From Haematobia irritans (taxonomy: Eukaryota > Arthropoda > Insecta > Diptera > Muscidae): a stretch of DNA of 64,000 bases. The notes beneath the pieces were generated by a model. The model searched no databases. It was not told the origin of the DNA and worked only from the letters and a program-made list of their open reading frames with translations. The stretch covers positions 197,415,700 to 197,479,699 of the forward strand of contig NC_134398.1 in the NCBI RefSeq assembly GCF_050003625.1. Reading direction: 5' to 3'. The stretch's first letter is position 1, and each line of letters starts with the position of its first letter. Shown here piece after piece: positions 58,527 through 64,000 of this stretch. The position numbers were made by a program, and so were the translations under genes.

Positions 58527-59101
58527 TAGAGGTGTGCACGTGACACGAAATTATCGTGACTCACGAAAATATTCGTGAGTTGTGAGTCACGCTGTTGACA
58601 ACGTCGTGGTGTGCGTGCGCGTGATTAAAATTTTTAAATGTCGTGCGTAAGCGTGAGTCATGAAAATAATTTCTTCGTGAGTGTGCGGGAGTAATGGATT
58701 TCGGAAAAATAGCTCAAGAAAATAATCCAGCCCTCGGACGTAAAACACTCACGAGTTGAATTCATTTACAATTTTAATGACACTTGGGATGTTAAGAGCT
58801 GAATAACACTCTCGATTTACATCATGCTCATGTTTTCAGACACGTCTCTAATGTAAATTTCTCATAAAATTATTCGTGAGTCACGACATTTTTCGTGAGT
58901 CACGATATTTTTCGTGTGTCACGGAATTTTTCGTGATTCACTACGTTTTCGTGTGTGAGTGTGCGTGAATACAAATTTTCTTTCCGTGAGTGTGCGTGAG
59001 TCCTACCAAACAATATCGTGCATGAGTGTGCGTGAGTAAGATTTTTCCGTCGTGAGTGTGCGTGGGCGTGAGTAAAATATTACTCACATCTCACACCTCT
59101 A
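58527..59101. mobile_element. hAT-like MITE, complete, CGTGAGTGTG-rich
   Basis: Ends tagaggtgtg at left and cacacctcta at right. Flanking octamers acaaatag (58519-58526) and ataaatag (59102-59109) match at 7 of 8. The interior is almost wholly repeats such as gtgagtgtgcgtgagt and cgtgagtcacga. A copy with one end lost is at 7082-7564. Confidence 0.75.
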
Positions 59102-59537
59102 ATAAATAGAACCCTGAAAAAATATATACAAAATATGAAAGATTATGTAACCTAATTAATAGGACAAGTAATTTTTAATAATATTAAGGGAATATTTCTT
59201 TAAAATAATGAACTTTTAACTAATTTATCATTTATAATCTTAGCTCCAAAATTTTTTCCGTTAAATTTGGAACACGAATCATTTCGAAATTTCCATCCCT
59301 CCGTTAATGTGGGGTGTCTTGGAACTACGAAAAATTGTCTTTAACAAATAAAAACAGTTTTCATTTAAAGAAATCGCCTTTAAATTAATTGATATATTAA
59401 ATGTTGAAATTTATGATTTATTTTGAGGATTTTACATTTTTGATTTAAATTTTTTTTTTGCATCGGAAAAAATTTTCGTTGAAATTGGAAAACGAATCAG
59501 TTTGAAAATTTAACATTTATAATCTTAGCTTCAACAT
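59102..59537. other. AT-rich MITE-like remnant
   Basis: 59160-59400 shares atatttctttaaaat, gttaaatttggaacac and tttaaagaaatcg with 48480-48716. No gene. Confidence 0.4.
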
Positions 59538-59694
59538 TTTTACATCCACCACCATTGAATGGTACCGAGGGTATAATAAGTTTGTCATTCCGTTTGTAAC
59601 ACATCGAAATATCGATTTCCGACTATACAAAGTATATATATCTTTTGATCAGGAAGAAATTCTAGGACGATATAACCACCGTCCGTCTGTCCCT

Positions 59695-59760
59695 CTGTCC
59701 GTCCGTCCGTCCGTCCGTCCGTCCGTTCGTCCGTTCGTCCGTCTGTCTGTCTGTCTGTTG
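59695..59760. repeat. (GTCC)n/(GTCT)n microsatellite
   Basis: About 16 tetramers in the HINE head block. Confidence 0.9.
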
Positions 59761-59966
59761 TAATCATGCTACACTCTTCAATAATAAAGCATTCGTTCTG
59801 AAATTTGGCACAAACTCCGTCCGTCTGTCTGTCTGTCTGTTGTAATCACGCTACACTCTCCAATAATAAAGCATTCGTGCTGAACTTTGGCGCAAACTCG
59901 TCTTTTATCTGCAGGCAGGTCAAGTTCGAAGATGAGCTATATCGGTTCAGGTTTTGCCCCCATATA

Positions 59967-60580
59967 GACCGATCTCCCGATTTTATTTCTTGGGCTTCTA
60001 GAATCCGTTGTTTTTACCCAATTGGCCTGAAATTGGAATTCTAGAGGTATTCTAGGACCATAAAAACGTGTGTCAAAAATGGTGAGTACCGGTCCATGTT
60101 TTGATATAGCCCCTATATAGACCGATCTCCCGATTTTATTTCTTGGGCTTCTTGAATCCGTTGTTTTTACCCAATTGGCCTGAAATTGGAAATCTAGAGG
60201 TATTATAGGACCATAAAGACTTGTGTCAAAAATGTTGAGTATCGGCCCATGTTTTGATATAGCCCCCATACAGACCGATCTCCCGATTTTACTTCTTGGG
60301 CTTCTAGAATCCGTAGTTTTTATCCAATTTGCCTGAAATGCGAATTCTAGAGGTATTTTAGGACCATGAAAAGGTGTGCTGAAAATGGTGATTATCGGTC
60401 CATGTTTTGATATAGCCCCCATATAGACCGATCTCCCGATTTTACTTCGTGGGCTTATAGAAACCGTAGTTTTTTATCCAATTGGCATAAAATTTCAAAT
60501 CTAGAATTATTTTATGACCATAAAGAGGTGCACCGAAAATGGTGAGTATCGGTAAATGTTTTAGTATAGCCATATAGACC
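59967..60580. repeat. 153-bp HINE-D core tandem repeats
   Basis: The landmark gaccgatctcccgattt falls at 59967, 60120, 60273 and 60426 (each 153 apart), then 60577 (151). The 161-codon minus-strand frame across it is repeat-driven. Confidence 0.92.
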
Positions 60581-60713
60581 GATCTCCCGATTTGGCTCCT
60601 AGAAACCGTATTTTTTATTCGATTTGCTTGAAATTGTAAATATACTGGAATTCTAGACTCAAAAAAACGTGTATCGGATTTAGTTTTTATCGGTCCATTT
60701 GGTAGGGCCTACA

Positions 60714-61345
60714 CACTGAAAAAAAGGCATGCCCAGTTCCAAAGATTTTGTCTTTACTTTAACCATTTTGGTATTGATTCCGAGCCAAAGAAGCGGAGAA
60801 TACAAATAAGGATACTTTTAAGACACAATTCTCTTGTAAATTTGGGTTTTGTGTATTTGATTCTAGGAAGCAAATTTTAACTATTCGTTTTTTCAGTTTT
60901 TTTATTTCATATGCCATCAAAGTACTTTAAAAACGAGTTAACGACAATTTTATTTTCCAAATTCAGACTCGACTTCCAGAAGCATTTATGCTATTTTTCA
61001 AGTAAAAAACGTCTTTAAAATAAAGTGTTTAAAAACATGTCCTATTTTTGAACGATTTTTTGTTTTGTAAACAAGATACAAAAAGGCAACAAATTTACAG
61101 ACAATTTTATTAATTTTAAAGAATTTTTCTGAATTATTAAAATCAAGTTGACCTTACACCCAAAAAATTTTTCTTTCATGTTATGATACCCATTACGAAA
61201 CGACTTCATTGAAAAGTTTATCGACTTTTGAACAAGGAAAAAAAAACGTTATCTTAAAGAAATGCGTCTTCTATGCTTAGCAAAAGTTGCATTCGTATTT
61301 TAAAGACATGAAATCTTTCGCCTCACGACAATATTTTTTTCAGTG
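60714..61345. mobile_element. MITE with CACTGAAAAAAA ends
   Basis: cactgaaaaaaa at 60714-60725 and tttttttcagtg at 61334-61345 are exact inverted ends. The interior is AT-rich and non-coding. It is inserted in HINE-D, and related sequence lies at 45160-45330. Confidence 0.65.
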
Positions 61346-61749
61346 CATGTAGACTTATTTCACTTCTTGAGGATATAGAAGGCGCACTGATCATGAAAAT
61401 TGCTTGAAACTGAATGTAAAATTTCCAAATTTTACTTCTCGTAGTCATTTAAATAATGAGGGTGAAAATCTACAGATTCTACATTTCAAATCAAGGCGTT
61501 ATTTCATAATTTTCTTGCACAGTTACAAGAGATGTTGATTCCTCTAAACCTCAAATTCAGAATCTGATATAGTCTTCATAGGTAAAATCTTTAAATTTAT
61601 CTTCGAGAAGTGTTCTAGTTGAACTGCTCTGTTTGGGAGAACGTCTGTCATCAAATCCCCCTGACATTTCAAAGGAAACTATAATATTTGATTCATGGTG
61701 GTGGGTATTTAAGATTCGGCCCGGCCGAACTTACTGCTGTATATACTTG

Positions 61750-62382
61750 TTTTTAAGTTAATTTACGTACTCAACAAATTATTAATGTCAAGAACATTTT
61801 CTCAAAACATAATTTAAACTGGATTTACTAACTTATAGGGTTCACATTTTTTGAGTGCATGACCTGGGTAACCATATTCACTAAATTCGCATAAATGCTG
61901 TTTTCTGGGCACATATTGACATATTGAGAGTCAAAAGAAATAACTACTTTGTTTACATTCCGGGCAATTGAAACCTACACAGAAGAAATTTTTCGTACAA
62001 TTCCCAAAAATAGTAAAATTGAACTACTGTATGGTTAAAATGGCTATGATATGGCACCAATGATTTTCTTTTTTACTTTTAGTTCATTTTTTTCTATGGG
62101 AGGGCATAATTTCGTAAACTGCAGTTAAAAAGTACAACAGGGCATTAAATTTTATTGGTTTTAACAACGCTTTGTGGAAATCTCAAAATATACAGTACAA
62201 TTAAGTTCAATTTTCGTACGAGTTAGTTTGTTCTTTCAATATAACAGTTTACATTTTTTTCAGTGTACTGAAAATGAAAGTTATAGGATGAAATTATTAC
62301 ATGGAAATAGTTTTGGTATTGTGAGATGCGTACATTTCGATCTACACCATCTATTGTCACTCGCGCATTATAATAAAAAATA
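61750..62382. other. possible MITE at 61976-62269, no gene
   Basis: acacagaagaaatttttcgt and tttttttcagtgtact bracket about 290 bp of AT-rich sequence, like the ends of other MITEs here. The 69-codon frame at 62174 has no motif. Confidence 0.35.
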
Positions 62383-62856
62383 AGTAAGTAAAGTCTAAAG
62401 TCGGGCGGGGCCGATTATATTATACCCTTCACCACTATGTAGGCCAAAATTTGTGTTACCATCTCAACTACTTCACATTTGCTGGAAGCTTTATAAAGGC
62501 GACAATTTTTTTACTTCTACAAAATCTAGAATTAAATTTTAAATCGGCTAACGCTATCCAGTTAATTGGAGGAAACTTCCATTGAAACTTGGTCTAAAAT
62601 GTGTAACAGTCTACCATATTTCCCCAACTCTGGTGTACGTATATATGGGAGCTATATATAATCTGAACCGATATTGACTAAATTTGACATGTATAGTTAG
62701 AATAATAATTCTGCTATCTATGCGAAATTTCACGTAAAACTTTGGCCCTCCTGGGTCATATGAGTGCAAATCGGACGGAAGATATATATGGGAGCCATAT
62801 CTAAATCTGAACCGATTTCAACCAAATTTGGCACAATTACCGATACTTGGCACAAT
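62383..62856 (-). mobile_element. HINE-B 3' part, 5' truncated
   Basis: aagtaagtaaagtctaaagt with the hairpin agtcgggcggggccgatt, tacccttcaccactatgtag and core units atctgaaccg. It stops at ttggcacaattac in the core. Confidence 0.78.
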
Positions 62857-64000
62857 CAATACAAAATTTTTGAAGTTAATGACAAATTATTGAATCCTAA
62901 TAAGGTTTTATTATTTCTTAGAGTACAGTACTTTTCCAAAGACGGCAACAAGAATTTGATAGATTACATGACTCCACAGATTTCTCGTGCGGCGTAAAAA
63001 TATTCGCCGCTTTTTACATTTTATATTTTAAATATAAGAAAAATGATTATTTAATTTTTAACCTCAAGACCATTGATTTCGAAATGAATTTTCTAGTCAA
63101 AAACTATATCTTCCTAGTATTATAAATATATTTATTTTTTCTTTCGAATTTAATAAATGGATATGAATAATAATAATTATAATAATAATTGTTGAAGGTC
63201 TTCAGTGTATGAGAATGTGTATATGGCTGTAACAATAAAAGCTTTATGAGTCCGCATTAGCATGATTTATTAAACCCACATCAAACCACTAAGTAATACA
63301 CGATTTTTGAATTTATTTATTTTGATATGTGGGAGTGTATTAGGAAGAGATGAAAATAAAAGTGAATGTCGGTTACATAAGTGTAAGTTAAAATATAGCT
63401 CCATTACTTCAGTGCCCTTAAAGTATTAAATTTTCATTTTCTCGATCAAATTAGAATGAATGAATGATGGAATACAATCGAGGCATGCTATTGAAAAACC
63501 AATCTCTACCATACTCTCTGTCGCAAGCTTAGACTCGAATATTATTCCATTTTATCATATTTTTATATACTGGTTTATGCACACTGAGACAAATGGAGAA
63601 TTTTCGTATACCCTCTCAAGGAGAAAAAATTAACTAAAAGCAAAGAAGAAAATCGGTGGCGCCAATAAAAATAAGTTAAATTTAGTGGACTACGGACTTT
63701 TTTTCGGTGAGGGTGAAGTTATATGACCATGCAGAAAGAATTTTGAATTTTGACTGTAAGGGTGCAGCGATTTTTATTTTATTATGTCTTCTAGATGGTT
63801 GGAGTAGATGGTGGACTGTATCTTTCCATTTTAATGCCCATAGTTATAACTATAACTAAGGCGGTTTTAAAATGGGCAGCAGGAAAAAGTTCCCTAAAAT
63901 AAAAATGAAACAAGATCCCAAATGTTGAACGATACTTCATAATGGATATGAGCCCCATGAAAATTAGACCCAATACAATGTAGCTTGAGCATTAAAATCA
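62857..64000. other. no recognised feature
   Basis: AT-rich. A small (AAT)n run lies at about 63165-63192. There is no repeat match, RNA gene or frame that I can support. It may be host DNA. Confidence 0.45.

Larger units (their letters stand above)
59538..61749 (+). mobile_element. HINE-D, full length, with nested MITE
   Basis: The head tacatccaccaccattgaat with gagggtataata is followed by cattccgtttgtaacacatc, aaagtatatatatcttttga and a (GTCC)n/(TGTC)n block. An 82-bp duplication (59761 versus 59843) follows, then 153-bp core units and, after a MITE, the D tail (ttgcttgaaactgaatgtaa). The sub-terminal catggtggtgggta, the hairpin ttcggcccggccgaa and ctgtatatacttg close the element. Confidence 0.82.

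Overview
The window looks like transposon-packed DNA from a higher fly (Muscidae). I place it near the stable flies and horn flies (Stomoxys/Haematobia), because two degenerate mariners match my recollection of Himar1, the mariner first described from the horn fly Haematobia irritans; the host call is inference. I found no host protein-coding gene, rRNA, CRISPR array or free-standing tRNA. The DNA is probably an intron or intergenic desert. The one complete coding region is the 1,724-codon polyprotein of a BEL/Pao retrotransposon at 14500-21695. It has LTRs that read as identical, a perfect 5-bp target duplication, a tRNA-Arg primer-binding site and all catalytic residues, so it is a very young insertion.

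Most of the rest is built from DINE-1/INE-1-like elements (HINEs, the non-autonomous relatives of Helentrons). They start TATACCC.., carry a GTCCGTC(C/T)GTC block near the 5' end, and finish with a short GC-rich hairpin followed by ..ACTTG. I use four working labels. A has the hairpin TTCGGCCTGGCCGAA. B1 and B2 share an AGTCGG..CCGACT hairpin but have different 5' heads. D is a diverged relative of A. Their cores are tandem repeats, and the period is 153 bp in A, B and D even though the unit sequences are far apart. A also carries a 29-bp minisatellite, which is expanded to about 1.9 kb at 29055-30945.

Layout. 1-3949: HINE A and B pieces with a SINE. 4320-5135: a MITE. 6253-7909: HINE-B2 broken by a SINE and an hAT-like MITE. 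7944-12387: a DD37E Tc1/mariner element split by two HINEs. 12388-13536: decayed transposase remnants. 14500-21695: BEL/Pao. 21713-26350: HINEs around a truncated Himar1-like copy. 27852-31290: 29-bp arrays. 32564-37340: HINE-A, HINE-B2 with a SINE, a second Himar1-like copy and a second DD37E copy inside a dispersed repeat. 38156-38594: a probable LINE tail. 39443-47580: HINEs A, B and D, with a SINE and a MITE. 49301-52270: HINE-A holding a fold-back MITE that itself holds another HINE-A. 53187-54119: a DD41D mariner. 55854-57958: HINE-A. 58527-59101: an hAT-like MITE. 59538-61749: HINE-D holding a MITE. 62383-62856: a HINE-B end.

No operon or pathway is present. The biology is the interplay of mobile elements: nesting, target choice, repeat expansion inside HINEs, and three short snap-back inversions that look like template-switch events. 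Family names rest on motifs and remembered consensus features, not on database searches.
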